From Betaproteobacteria bacterium (lineage in GTDB: Bacteria; Pseudomonadota; Gammaproteobacteria; Burkholderiales; Rhodocyclaceae), in NCBI GenBank assembly GCA_016720065.1, contig JADJXY010000001.1:124001-188000 (forward strand): 64,000 bases of DNA, given 5' to 3'. Shown here one piece after another: positions 17,651 to 25,346 of this stretch (position 1 is its first letter; each line of letters begins with the position of its first letter). The notes under the pieces are model-generated. The model saw only the letters and a program-made list of their open reading frames with translations, was not told the origin of the DNA and did no database searches. A program made the position numbers and the translations under genes.

Positions 17651-18973
17651 TCAAGCCAGCATCGCCATCCCCAGCCCCGCCAGCGCGCAGCCCGCGATCA
17701 CCGGCACCACGCCGATCCTGTAGCGGAACAGCGCCACCGCGGCTGCGGTGGCGATGAGGGCCGCGATGGGGTCGAAGGGGCCGTCGAGGCCCTTGGGCCA
17801 CAGGACATGGTAGGCAAAGAAGAGGGCGAGATTGACGATGACGCCCACCACGGCGGCAGTGATGGCGGTGAGGGGGGCGGTGAATTTCAGGTCGTTGTGA
17901 GTGGTTTCCACGAAGGGGCCGCCGGCCAGAATAAAGACGAAAGATGGCAGGAAGGTGAACCAGGTCACCACCGTGGCCGCCGTCGCGCCAGCCAGAAAGA
18001 GATTGTCCGGGCCAAAGAGCGCCTGCCCGTAGGCCCCGACGAAGCCGACGAAGGCCACCACCATGATGAGCGGGCCGGGCGTCGTTTCGCCCAGGGCCAG
18101 GCCGTCGATCATCTGGGCCGGGGTGAGCCAGCCGAAGTGGTTCACGGCGCCCTGGTAGACGTAGGGCAGCACCGCATAGGCGCCGCCGAAGGTGAGCAGG
18201 GCCGCCTTGGTGAAGAACCAGCCCATCTGCGTCAGGGTGTGCTCCCAGCCCCAAGCCAGGGTCAGGGCGGCGAGGGGGAGGACAGCCAGCAGAACGCCGA
18301 TGACGGCCACCCGGATGAGCCGTGGCCAGGTAAAGCGGGCGTGGTCCGGGATGGGCGTGGCGTCGTCGATGAGGGCGGGGCCAAAGGACTTTTCCGCCTT
18401 GCCATGGCCGCCGGAGCGAAATTTTTCCGGGAGAAGGCGTCCGCCCAGGAAACCCAGGGTCGCCGCCCCGGCGACGATGGCGGGGAAGGGCACGGCCAGG
18501 GCAAAGATGGCGACGAAGGCCGCCGCCGCAATGCCGATCAGGAGGCCGTTCTTCAGGGCGCGGGAGCCGATGCGCCAGGCTGCCTGGACGACGATGGCGG
18601 TCACCGCCGGCTTGATGCCGTAGAACAGCCCGGCTACCAGGGGCACCTGGCCGTAAGCCGCATAGACCCAGGACAGGGCGATGAGGATGAAGAGCGAAGG
18701 CAGAACGAACAGGGCGCCCGCTGCGATGCCTCCCGCCGTGCGGTGCAGCAGCCAGCCGGTGTAGGTGGCGAGTTGCTGCGCTTCCGGGCCGGGCAGGACC
18801 ATGCAGTAATTGAGGGCATGCAGGAAGCGGCCCTCGGAAATCCAGCGCCGCTGTTCCACCAGTTCCCGGTGCATCAGCGCAATCTGCCCGGCGGGCCCAC
18901 CGAAGCTGAGAAAACCGAGCTTGAGCCAAAAGGCGAGGGCCTGGCGGAAGGAAACGGGGGCGGGCGGGAGCAT
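17651..18973 (-). CDS. chrA: Chromate transporter ChrA (CHR family)
   Basis: A 440-residue inner-membrane protein with about ten transmembrane helices in two homologous CHR domains. The first has FLSFGGPAGQIALMHRELV and the second LLTFGGAYAVLPYVYQG plus the GLALGETTPGPLIMV loop. Long-chain ChrA proteins expel chromate, probably driven by proton motive force; some homologs have other roles. I chose the ATG at 18973; the frame is open to 19051 but the extra residues are unlike the family. No chrB-type regulator is adjacent. Confidence 0.88.
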   Translation of the reverse strand: MLPPAPVSFRQALAFWLKLGFLSFGGPAGQIALMHRELVEQRRWISEGRFLHALNYCMVLPGPEAQQLATYTGWLLHRTAGGIAAGALFVLPSLFILIALSWVYAAYGQVPLVAGLFYGIKPAVTAIVVQAAWRIGSRALKNGLLIGIAAAAFVAIFALAVPFPAIVAGAATLGFLGGRLLPEKFRSGGHGKAEKSFGPALIDDATPIPDHARFTWPRLIRVAVIGVLLAVLPLAALTLAWGWEHTLTQMGWFFTKAALLTFGGAYAVLPYVYQGAVNHFGWLTPAQMIDGLALGETTPGPLIMVVAFVGFVGAYGQALFGPDNLFLAGATAATVVTWFTFLPSFVFILAGGPFVETTHNDLKFTAPLTAITAAVVGVIVNLALFFAYHVLWPKGLDGPFDPIAALIATAAAVALFRYRIGVVPVIAGCALAGLGMAMLA

Positions 18974-19137
18974 GGGGGGCGGGAAAAGGGAGGTGCGGCA
19001 GGGCGTAGTGTAGCCGCGGGACGCTCGCGTGGGTGCCTCGGCTCTGGCCAACGGGGCCGCTGCCCGGCGGACTTGAGCGGCAGCCGGGTCGTCAGGAAAC
19101 TCCCTGGCATCTTCCGTCCGTCATTCCCCGCCACCCC

Positions 19138-19434
19138 GTGCTGCGAGAAATCAGGAACACCCGCCAGATCGAAGGCGAGCCCCCGCGCAAGTGGTACTTC
19201 GCCCGGCAACTCGACCTGGTGGTCTGGTTCGACCCCGAGGGGAAGCCGGCCGCGTTTCAACTGGCCTACGACAAACATCGCGACGAGCAATCGGTGGCCT
19301 GGAGCGCGGAACGGGGATATCGCCATTACAGGGTCGAGACCGGACCCCGGGCGGGGACGCCACTTCTCGCCCCAGGCGGGCGTTTTCCGAGGGACCGGGT
19401 GCTGGCGGTCTGCTTCGCAATTGACGAAACATGA
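19138..19434 (+). CDS. Conserved-looking small hypothetical protein
   Basis: A 98-residue soluble protein starting from GTG at 19138 (VLREIRNTRQIEGEPPRKW). It contains a strand-rich core LDLVVWFDPEGKPAAFQLAY and AERGYRHYRV and ends VCFAIDET. From memory, similar proteins occur in Betaproteobacteria, but I assign no function. Its last 12 codons lie inside the left arm of a long palindrome. The open frame extends upstream to 19033 without support. It is divergent from chrA. Confidence 0.6.
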   Translation: MLREIRNTRQIEGEPPRKWYFARQLDLVVWFDPEGKPAAFQLAYDKHRDEQSVAWSAERGYRHYRVETGPRAGTPLLAPGGRFPRDRVLAVCFAIDET

Positions 19435-19569
19435 AAGCTTGCCTTTGCGCTCCTGGCGTTGTTGCTCATCCTCGCGATAGCTTCGGCTATCGCTGCGGTT
19501 CGCGCCTAGCCAGAAACGCAAATCCGGCGCTTTCATCGTGTTCCGCCAATGGCGAAGCAGACCACCAGC
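19401..19569. repeat. Long imperfect palindrome with nested UUCG hairpin
   Basis: The left arm 19401-19457 and the right arm 19509-19569 are inverted copies, matching at about 47 of 57 aligned bases with a few small gaps. Between them a perfect 8-bp stem, GCGATAGC-TTCG-GCTATCGC, spans 19474-19493. The left arm holds the stop codon of the preceding gene. The right arm, read on the minus strand, encodes a similar VCFAI...T tail with its own TGA. It may be a mobile palindromic element or an inverted duplication. Confidence 0.75.
19464..19503. repeat. Dispersed 40-bp hairpin repeat, copy B
   Basis: The second copy of the element at 15227-15266, here forming the loop region of the long palindrome. 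It shares GCTCATCC, the TTCG loop context and GCTGCGGTTCGC with copy A. Confidence 0.6.
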
Positions 19570-19708
19570 GGCGTTTCGCGCCCAGGCGGAGGCGATGCCG
19601 GTCGAGGTCGTCCAGTTCGTCCTCGATCGTCTGCGCGACTACGACGGACCCTTGCTCGAGGGGGCCGAAAACGAAGCCCTGCGCATGCAGCGCGTCCTGG
19701 AGCGCTTG

Positions 19709-20885
19709 GGAAACTCTGCATAAGTAACCATCATGCAGCGCAATTTGAGAAAATGACGGCATTGTCATTGAGTTGATGAGACAGATGAAACCGATGAAGC
19801 AACTGAGCCTGGCCGAGACGGGTTTTTTGCCGAAAGCCGGCAAGCAAACCCGCAAGGCAGTGTTCCTGGCGGAGATGGAAACGGTGGTGCCGTGGTCGCG
19901 TCTTGAGTCGCTGATCGAGCCGTTCTACCCGAAAAAGGGAAACGGCCGCCCGCCGATGCCGCTGGGCACGATGCTGCGGATTCACTTCATGCAACAGTGG
20001 TTTGGTTACTCGGACCCGGCGATGGAAGAAGCCTTGCACGACGTGCCGCTGCTGCGCCAGTTTGCCGGACTGGATGCCTTCGAGGATGTGATGCCAGACG
20101 AAAGCACCATCTTGCGCTTCCGCCATCTGCTGGAGAAGCATGACCTGGCGGTGGCGATCTTTGCCGAGGTCAACGCGGTGTTGTCGGAGAAAGGGCTGTC
20201 GATGAAGCGCGGCACGGTAGTCGATGCAACGCTGATTGCAGCACCGAGTTCGACGAAGAACGAAGACAAGAAGCGTGATCCAGAAATGACGCAGACCAAG
20301 AAGGGCAATCAGTGGCACTTCGGGATGAAAGCCCATATTGGCGTCGATGCCGACAGCGGCTTGATTCATACCGTGGAATGCACGACGGCCAAGGTTGCGG
20401 ACATTGCGATGATGGAGAAGTGCCTGCACGGGGAAGAAGCCATTGCGCTCGGTGATCGCGGCTATCACAAGAAGAACCGGACGATTGACGAGTTCCAGAA
20501 GGAAGGCAATCTGTCTGTTCTGACACCGACCAAGAAGCCGGCTGGCGGAGCGCTGACTGAGGAGCAGAAGGCGTTCAACCGGATGCTCTCGGCGGTGCGG
20601 GCAATTGTTGAACATCCGTTCCGGGTAGTGAAGCGCCAGTTTGGCTTTGTGAAAGTTCGCTACCGTGGTCTGGCGAAGAATACGGGGCAGATCGTGACGC
20701 TGTTTGCGCTGGCAAATTTGTGGATGGCTCGCAAGCGATTGTTGCCCTTGGTGGGCGAGGTGCGCCCGTGAAACGGGAAATGCAGGGAAAACTCCCTGGA
20801 TTTCACGGTCAACGGTCGAAAATCGCCTGTTTTTCATCTTTTTTATGACAGCCTGCGCGGAAATAGCCGGTTATTCAGAGAATCC
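19709..20885 (+). mobile_element. IS5-family insertion sequence with intact transposase
   Basis: A 1,177-bp element bounded by imperfect terminal inverted repeats: GGAAACTCTGCATAAGTAACC-like on the left and, read inward from the right, GGATTCTCTGAATAACC. It is flanked by a 4-bp direct repeat CTTG (19705-19708 and 20886-20889), the duplication length of the IS5 subgroup. It carries one transposase gene and appears recent, since the split gene still rejoins in frame. Confidence 0.9.
19776..20771 (+). CDS. IS5-family transposase
   Basis: A 331-residue DDE transposase, full length for the IS5 group. It has the N-terminal helical domain with PLGTMLRIHFMQQWFGYSD and MPDESTILRFRHLLEKH. The catalytic triad regions are VVDATLIAAPSS (first Asp), ALGDRGYHKKN (second Asp) and AVRAIVEHPFRVVKRQFG (Glu in the R-x3-E-x6-K box). 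The frame opens one codon earlier with TTG at 19773, but ATG at 19776 is the simpler start. No inactivating change is visible. Confidence 0.93.
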   Translation: MRQMKPMKQLSLAETGFLPKAGKQTRKAVFLAEMETVVPWSRLESLIEPFYPKKGNGRPPMPLGTMLRIHFMQQWFGYSDPAMEEALHDVPLLRQFAGLDAFEDVMPDESTILRFRHLLEKHDLAVAIFAEVNAVLSEKGLSMKRGTVVDATLIAAPSSTKNEDKKRDPEMTQTKKGNQWHFGMKAHIGVDADSGLIHTVECTTAKVADIAMMEKCLHGEEAIALGDRGYHKKNRTIDEFQKEGNLSVLTPTKKPAGGALTEEQKAFNRMLSAVRAIVEHPFRVVKRQFGFVKVRYRGLAKNTGQIVTLFALANLWMARKRLLPLVGEVRP

Positions 20886-21024
20886 CTTGGGGTTCAACGA
20901 TCCGGAGGAGGCCGGGGAGCATTCCAGGCGCAGGGGCGCCCGACGCGGAGGCATGATGAGCCTCACCGGTCCGCCGCCTTGAAAAGCATGTCGATTGAGA
21001 CCAGTAAGTTCGCTCGATGCCACT

Positions 21025-22035
21025 TCATGCGGCGTTCGCCTTCTCCTGAATGGTCTCGCATTCGCGAAGGAGGGCATCGAAGGTCTCGACCTCGTCGAGG
21101 AATAGGCCGTCGTCGGCCATGCGCTGATAGTCGGCTGCCAGCTTGCTCAAGGCTTCGCCATCGGGCACGAGCCGAAGGCCACCTGAAACGGCGCTGTGGT
21201 AGTCGATCAAGGAGCCGTCCGGATGTTTCTCCGAGAAGAAGACGGCTTTTTGGTCGGCCACTGCCTTCGCCAGTGCCCTGTCCGCGATGGCCGCATCGGC
21301 GAAACCGGCGCGAGCCAGGCGGGCGAGATCATGCCAATGGCGCGCGAACCGGTCGCCGCCGCGAAAATCACCTTGTGCGCAGAAGACGTGGATCGCCGTG
21401 GCTTTTTCCCAGAAAGTCCGCTCGGCGCGCATCACTTGAGGCGTCGCCTCGGGAAATTTCACGCCCTGCAGGTATGGGGCAGCGTCGCACCGAACGGGGC
21501 GAAAATGGCAAGGCTCCCCGGTGGAGCGTGCGCCGAATTCGAGCATGACCGTCGATGCGACATAGCCCGTTCCTGGGGTGAGGGGGGTGTAGTCGATGAA
21601 CACCTTGTCGGCGTCGGCCCGCACCATGGCGGGAAGACGCTGCTGACCGAGGTCGTGCTGGAGCTGTGGGACGACTGCTGTCGCCACCCACGTCGCGAGT
21701 CGGGCACGGATCTCCTTGCTCCACTTCTTCTCCTGGCTCTTGCTGACCGGAAGCGGTGTGCCCGCATCGCCGATCAGATCGGCAGCGATGGCGCGGATGT
21801 CGTAGGTCATGTCCACATCCTCGGAGAAGCGCCGAATGACGCCGAAGGCCTTGGACAGGGAAGTGCCACCCTTGAAGACGAGGTGCCCCGCATAGGGCGT
21901 GGCAAAGAGGTGCCGTAGGGACCAGACCACCCAAACGTCCTTTTCCAACAGGTGGGGAGGGCGCCCGGAAGCATTGGCCGCCTGAACGAGGACTTCCAGA
22001 CGCTCATCGGCAGAGAGTTGGAAGAAATCAGCCAT
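21025..22035 (-). CDS. AbiEii/AbiGii-type nucleotidyltransferase toxin
   Basis: A 336-residue toxin of a type IV-like toxin-antitoxin pair. The nucleotidyltransferase motif GGTSLSKA lies near residue 55 and the acidic motif FSEDVDMTYD follows about ten residues later, as in AbiEii and MenT-like enzymes that transfer nucleotides to tRNA. A middle region ERTFWEKATAIHVF with RHWHDLARL is typical of the family. The ATG at 22035 overlaps the antitoxin gene by 8 bp, so the two are coupled with antitoxin first. It lies in an AT-richer island beside an IS element. A role in phage defence or plasmid/genomic-island maintenance is inferred from the family. Confidence 0.88.
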   Translation of the reverse strand: MADFFQLSADERLEVLVQAANASGRPPHLLEKDVWVVWSLRHLFATPYAGHLVFKGGTSLSKAFGVIRRFSEDVDMTYDIRAIAADLIGDAGTPLPVSKSQEKKWSKEIRARLATWVATAVVPQLQHDLGQQRLPAMVRADADKVFIDYTPLTPGTGYVASTVMLEFGARSTGEPCHFRPVRCDAAPYLQGVKFPEATPQVMRAERTFWEKATAIHVFCAQGDFRGGDRFARHWHDLARLARAGFADAAIADRALAKAVADQKAVFFSEKHPDGSLIDYHSAVSGGLRLVPDGEALSKLAADYQRMADDGLFLDEVETFDALLRECETIQEKANAA

Positions 22036-22627
22036 GGGGCACGACTTGCGCACTGATTTCCTGTGCCATCCACATCGGGAGGCGTGCACGTGCCGCGGCC
22101 ACCTCGTTGATCTCGGCCGGCGGCAATCGGGTGCGCAGTGTTCGCAACGCCGCTCCGGCTTTTTCCGGGCCCAGCCATGCCAGCGCCCGGACCACATCGC
22201 CGGCAGCACGGCCCGGAAAGATCAACTGCCACACTGCCGCATGCCGCAACTCCACGGTTTGCGCCCCTAACTTCAGGCGACGGCTGGGGCCGGAGGTCAG
22301 GTAGATGGCCCGCATCGGGACCTGGGCGGTGAGGCCCAGTGCATGGGCGGCCGCCGCACCGTGCGAGACGATGGTTTCCCCGCGATGGCTCGCCAGCCCT
22401 TCGAGCATCCTGGCGGTCGACGGTGCTCGGGTGCCGAAGCGGCTTTCCACCGGCAGGACATAAATGCCGCGGCCCGCGCGCAGCAGAGCGCCACGCTGCA
22501 CAAGGCGGCACAACGCTTGATCTACAGCAGCGCGGCTTCCCAGATGCAAGAGTTCTTTGGCGACCAAAGGCGTGCCTTCGGGCAAACCGGCGGCGTGTTC
22601 CATGACTTGTTGGGCAAGGGTGTGCAA
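22028..22627 (-). CDS. AbiEi/DUF6088-type antitoxin and transcriptional repressor
   Basis: A 199-residue antitoxin partner. An N-terminal winged-helix domain (about 1-60, with KELLHLGSRAAVDQALCRLVQRGALLR interrupted by turns) should bind DNA, and a C-terminal domain (about 80-199) should mediate cooperative repression. I use the TTG at 22627 because GGAG lies eight bases upstream (22636-22639); the next ATG is eight codons in. It precedes and overlaps the toxin gene by 8 bp. AbiEi-type proteins repress their own promoter at inverted repeats, and such a repeat overlaps the -10 here. Confidence 0.8.
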   Translation of the reverse strand: MHTLAQQVMEHAAGLPEGTPLVAKELLHLGSRAAVDQALCRLVQRGALLRAGRGIYVLPVESRFGTRAPSTARMLEGLASHRGETIVSHGAAAAHALGLTAQVPMRAIYLTSGPSRRLKLGAQTVELRHAAVWQLIFPGRAAGDVVRALAWLGPEKAGAALRTLRTRLPPAEINEVAAARARLPMWMAQEISAQVVPHG

Positions 22628-22645
22628 GGCAATGGCTCCAGAATG

Positions 22646-22679
22646 TCAGAAATATAGCAATATTTCCGACAGCGCTCAA
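22646..22679 (-). promoter_or_regulatory. Promoter and overlapping operator of the AbiE-type pair
   Basis: On the minus strand TTGAGC (22674-22679) and TATATT (22651-22656) are separated by 17 bp, a good sigma-70 promoter. An inverted repeat with 10-bp arms, TCAGAAATAT and ATATTTCCGA (one mismatch, AGCA spacer), spans 22646-22669 and covers the -10, as expected for autorepression by the antitoxin. Confidence 0.7.
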
Positions 22680-22760
22680 ACTCACGGGCGCAGCATGATT
22701 TGTGCCGCGTCCAAAATAGGATGGGGTGTCGTCCTGGCCACCATCAGGCAAAAAGAACAC

Positions 22761-22789
22761 TTGACACGACGTATCGACATAACTACGAT
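22761..22789 (+). promoter_or_regulatory. Sigma-70 promoter of the ArsR-type regulator
   Basis: A perfect -35 TTGACA (22761-22766), a 17-bp spacer and the -10 TACGAT (22784-22789) lie just before the ATG at 22797, predicting a very short or absent leader. The octamer ATCGACAT occurs twice (22773-22780 and 22791-22798) and may be an autoregulatory site. Confidence 0.75.
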
Positions 22790-22796
22790 CATCGAC

Positions 22797-23108
22797 ATGA
22801 AGTCCGACTACAGCCGCGCCCTCCCCGAAGAATGGAAGCCTCTCTCCAAGGTGTTCACCGCCCTAGGCGACGAGCATCGGCAGCGCATCCTGCTGCTCTT
22901 CGAGAAGGGTGAGCGGCTCAACGTCGGGCAGATCGCCGAAGTGTCGACCCTGACCCGCTCCACGGTTTCACACCACTTGAAGATTTTGCGCGAGGCCGAG
23001 GTGCTGGCTTCGGAGAAGATCGGCAAGGAAGTCTGGTTCTGGATCAACCGGCCTTACCTGGAGAGTGTTCTGGGGAATGTGTTGGGGTATGTCCAGGGCA
23101 ACGCTTGA
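22797..23108 (+). CDS. ArsR-family transcriptional regulator
   Basis: A 103-residue winged-helix protein: SKVFTALGDEHRQRILLLFEKG, then the recognition helix STVSHHLKILREAEVL and wing SEKIGKEVWFWI. It lacks the ELCVCDL metal motif, and no cysteine is present, so it is probably not an arsenic/metal sensor of the classical type. A strong promoter precedes it. It is followed 92 bp later by the Aas-like gene, whose AT-rich upstream region has paired direct repeats that may be its binding sites. The AT-rich flanks differ from the surroundings and suggest acquired DNA. Confidence 0.88.
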   Translation: MKSDYSRALPEEWKPLSKVFTALGDEHRQRILLLFEKGERLNVGQIAEVSTLTRSTVSHHLKILREAEVLASEKIGKEVWFWINRPYLESVLGNVLGYVQGNA

Positions 23109-23123
23109 TATTTTTTTGCACAA

Positions 23124-23157
23124 TATATCGAATTGCTTATGTATATCGTTACTTATG
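23124..23157 (+). promoter_or_regulatory. Paired direct repeats upstream of the Aas-like gene
   Basis: TATATCG occurs at 23124-23130 and 23142-23148, each followed by CTTATG (23136-23141 and 23152-23157), forming two tandem composite units in AT-rich DNA. A weak -35/-10 pair (TTACTT, 17 bp, TATAGT at 23172-23177) follows. This looks like an operator, possibly for the ArsR-type protein. Confidence 0.5.
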
Positions 23158-23200
23158 TGGAATGCTTCGTTTATAGTGCCAACGGGAGGGAGTTGACCGT

Positions 23201-25342
23201 ATGCGTTCGCTGATCAAACCGCTGTTGCGCGGCCTGTGCCGCATTTTGTTCCGGGTCCGGGTGGAGGGGCTGACCCGGGAGTTCGCCGCCAAGCGCCTTT
23301 TGGTGGTGGCCAATCACGAATCCTTCCTCGACGGCCTGCTGCTCGGCCTTTTTCTGCCCATCGACCCGGTTTTCGTGGTGCACACCGGGGTGGCCAACGA
23401 CTGGTTCTTCCGCCTGCTGCTTTCGCAAGTCGATTACCTGGCGGTGGACCCCACCAGCCCCATGGCCATGAAGAAGGTCATCCGCCTGCTGGAAACCGGC
23501 CGGCCGGTAGTCATCTTCCCCGAGGGGCGCATCACCACGACGGGGAGCCTGATGAAGGTCTATGAAGGCCCCGCCTTCGTCGCCGCGAAGACTGGGGCGA
23601 CGGTCTTGCCGGTGCGGCTGGACGGGCCATCGCGCAGCTATTTCTCGCGGCTCTCCGGCAAGCATCCTCGCGTCCTGTTTCCCAAGGTGCGGGTGAGCGT
23701 CCTGCCGGCCACGACCATCCCCATGCCCGAAGCGCCCACCGCCAAGCTGCGGCGCAGGAAGGCCGGCGAGGCCATGCGGCGCCTGATGCAGGAGATGATC
23801 TTCGCCTCCCGCCCGCAGCAGACGCTGTTCAGCGCCCTGTGCGACGCCGCCGACGTTTTCGGCAAGAAGCGCCGGGTGCTGGAGGACATGAAGCAGATCG
23901 AGTATTCCTACAACGACCTGCTCAAGATGGCGCTCATGCTCACCCGCCTGGTGGAGCGCCAGACTGGCGAGAACGAGCGGGTCGGCCTGCTGCTGCCCAA
24001 CCTGGCGCCGACCCTGGGGCTGCTCATCGGACTCACCGCCCGGCATCGGGTGCCGGCCATGCTCAACTACACCGCCGGCGTGGATGCCATGCAGGCGGCG
24101 TGCACGGCGGCGGAAGTGCGCACCATCGTCACCTCCCGGGCCTTCGTCGAGCAGGCCAAGCTCTCCGACAAACTGGCGGCCCTCGCCGACATCCAGTGCC
24201 TCTACCTGGAAGACCTGCGCGAGGCCATCGGCCTGCGCGACAAGCTCTGGTTGATGCTGTGGGCCATCCACCGGCCCCGGGCCTTTGAACTGCCGACCTC
24301 GCCTGAGGAGGCTGCCGTGGTGCTGTTCACCTCCGGCTCCGAAGGAAAGCCCAAGGGCGTGGTGCTGCCCCACCGGGCCATCCTGGCCAACATCGCCCAG
24401 GTGCGGGCGGTGATCGACTTCTCGGTGGACGACAAGGTCTTGAACGCCCTGCCGGTCTTCCACTCCTTCGGCCTCACCGCCGGGGCGCTGCTGCCGGTGC
24501 TCACCGGCGCCAGCCTCTTCCTCTACCCGACCCCGTTGCACTACCGCATCATCCCCGAACTGGCTTACGACCGCAGTTGCACGGTGCTCTTCGGCACCTC
24601 CACCTTCCTCGCCAACTACGCCCGCTTCGCCCATCCCTACGACTTCTACCGCCTGCGCTACGTGGTGGCGGGCGCCGAAAAGTTGTCGGATGCCGTGCGC
24701 AATACCTGGTTCGAGAAATTCGGCATCCGCATCTTCGAAGGCTACGGCGCCACCGAGACCGCCCCGGTGCTGGCGGTGAATACGCCCATGGCCTTCCGCA
24801 GCGGCACCGTCGGCAATCTCCTGCCGGGCATCGAGGCCAAGCTGCTGCCGGTGCCAGGCATCGAGCGCGGCGGCATCCTCCACGTGCGCGGCCCCAACGT
24901 CATGGCCGGCTACCTCAAGGCCGACCGCCCCGGCGTGCTGCAACCGCCGGCTTCCGATGCGGGGGAGGGCTGGTACGAGACCGGCGACGTGGTGGACATC
25001 GACGATGAAGGCTTCGTGAAAATCGTCGGTCGGGTGAAGCGCTTCGCCAAGATCGCTGGCGAAATGGTCAGCCTGGAAGTGGTGGAAAAGCTGGCGGTGG
25101 CGACCTCCCCGTCCCAGACCCACGCGGCCTCCAGCCAGCCCGACGCCGCCAAGGGCGAGGCCCTGGTGCTGTTCACCACCGACGGCGGGCTCTCCCGCGA
25201 GCTGCTGGCCGCCAAGGCCCGCGATCTGGGCATTCCGGAACTGGCCGTGCCGAGGAAGATCCACAAGGTCGATTCCCTGCCCCTGCTGGGTACCGGCAAG
25301 GTGGACTACGTGACCCTGAAGCGCCTGGCCGAGAGCGTCTGA
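23201..25342 (+). CDS. Aas-like 2-acylglycerophosphoethanolamine acyltransferase / acyl-ACP synthetase
   Basis: A 713-residue bifunctional protein close to E. coli Aas in length and order. Residues about 1-200 are a PlsC-type acyltransferase with NHESFLD (NHx4D) and FPEGR. Residues about 220-713 are an AMP-forming acyl-ligase with the P-loop FTSGSEGKPKGVVLPH, the GYGATE motif, YETGDVVDIDDEGF and the terminal TGKVDY lysine. Together they should reacylate lysophospholipids using fatty acids activated on ACP. In E. coli the flippase LplT is adjacent; here an LplT-like domain lies 2.9 kb downstream, fused to another acyltransferase. An amidohydrolase gene follows after 4 bp. Confidence 0.9.
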   Translation: MRSLIKPLLRGLCRILFRVRVEGLTREFAAKRLLVVANHESFLDGLLLGLFLPIDPVFVVHTGVANDWFFRLLLSQVDYLAVDPTSPMAMKKVIRLLETGRPVVIFPEGRITTTGSLMKVYEGPAFVAAKTGATVLPVRLDGPSRSYFSRLSGKHPRVLFPKVRVSVLPATTIPMPEAPTAKLRRRKAGEAMRRLMQEMIFASRPQQTLFSALCDAADVFGKKRRVLEDMKQIEYSYNDLLKMALMLTRLVERQTGENERVGLLLPNLAPTLGLLIGLTARHRVPAMLNYTAGVDAMQAACTAAEVRTIVTSRAFVEQAKLSDKLAALADIQCLYLEDLREAIGLRDKLWLMLWAIHRPRAFELPTSPEEAAVVLFTSGSEGKPKGVVLPHRAILANIAQVRAVIDFSVDDKVLNALPVFHSFGLTAGALLPVLTGASLFLYPTPLHYRIIPELAYDRSCTVLFGTSTFLANYARFAHPYDFYRLRYVVAGAEKLSDAVRNTWFEKFGIRIFEGYGATETAPVLAVNTPMAFRSGTVGNLLPGIEAKLLPVPGIERGGILHVRGPNVMAGYLKADRPGVLQPPASDAGEGWYETGDVVDIDDEGFVKIVGRVKRFAKIAGEMVSLEVVEKLAVATSPSQTHAASSQPDAAKGEALVLFTTDGGLSRELLAAKARDLGIPELAVPRKIHKVDSLPLLGTGKVDYVTLKRLAESV

Positions 25343-25346
25343 CGCC

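Larger units (their letters stand above)
19538..20982 (+). pseudogene. Small hypothetical gene split by an IS5-family element
   Basis: Codons 19538-19708 encode 57 residues, including VEVVQFVLDRLRDYDGPLL and NEALRMQRVLERLG. The frame then enters the insertion sequence and stops after three foreign codons. Removing 19709-20885 and one CTTG duplicate rejoins the frame exactly to 20890-20982, which adds GFNDPEEAGEH and a basic tail before TGA, for 87 residues in all. I do not recognise the protein. Its start may instead be the ATG at 19596, since the first part lies in the palindrome. It follows the 98-residue hypothetical gene and may have formed a pair with it. Confidence 0.7.

Noticed and set aside
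19033..19137. Upstream extension of the 98-residue hypothetical gene
   Set aside because: The extra 35 codons are Pro/Gly/Arg-rich without a ribosome binding site; the GTG at 19138 starts the coherent part.
19401..19569. Integron attC site at the 3' end of a small gene
   Set aside because: The palindrome is in the right place, but I find no RYYYAAC/GTTRRRY core pair and there is no integrase.
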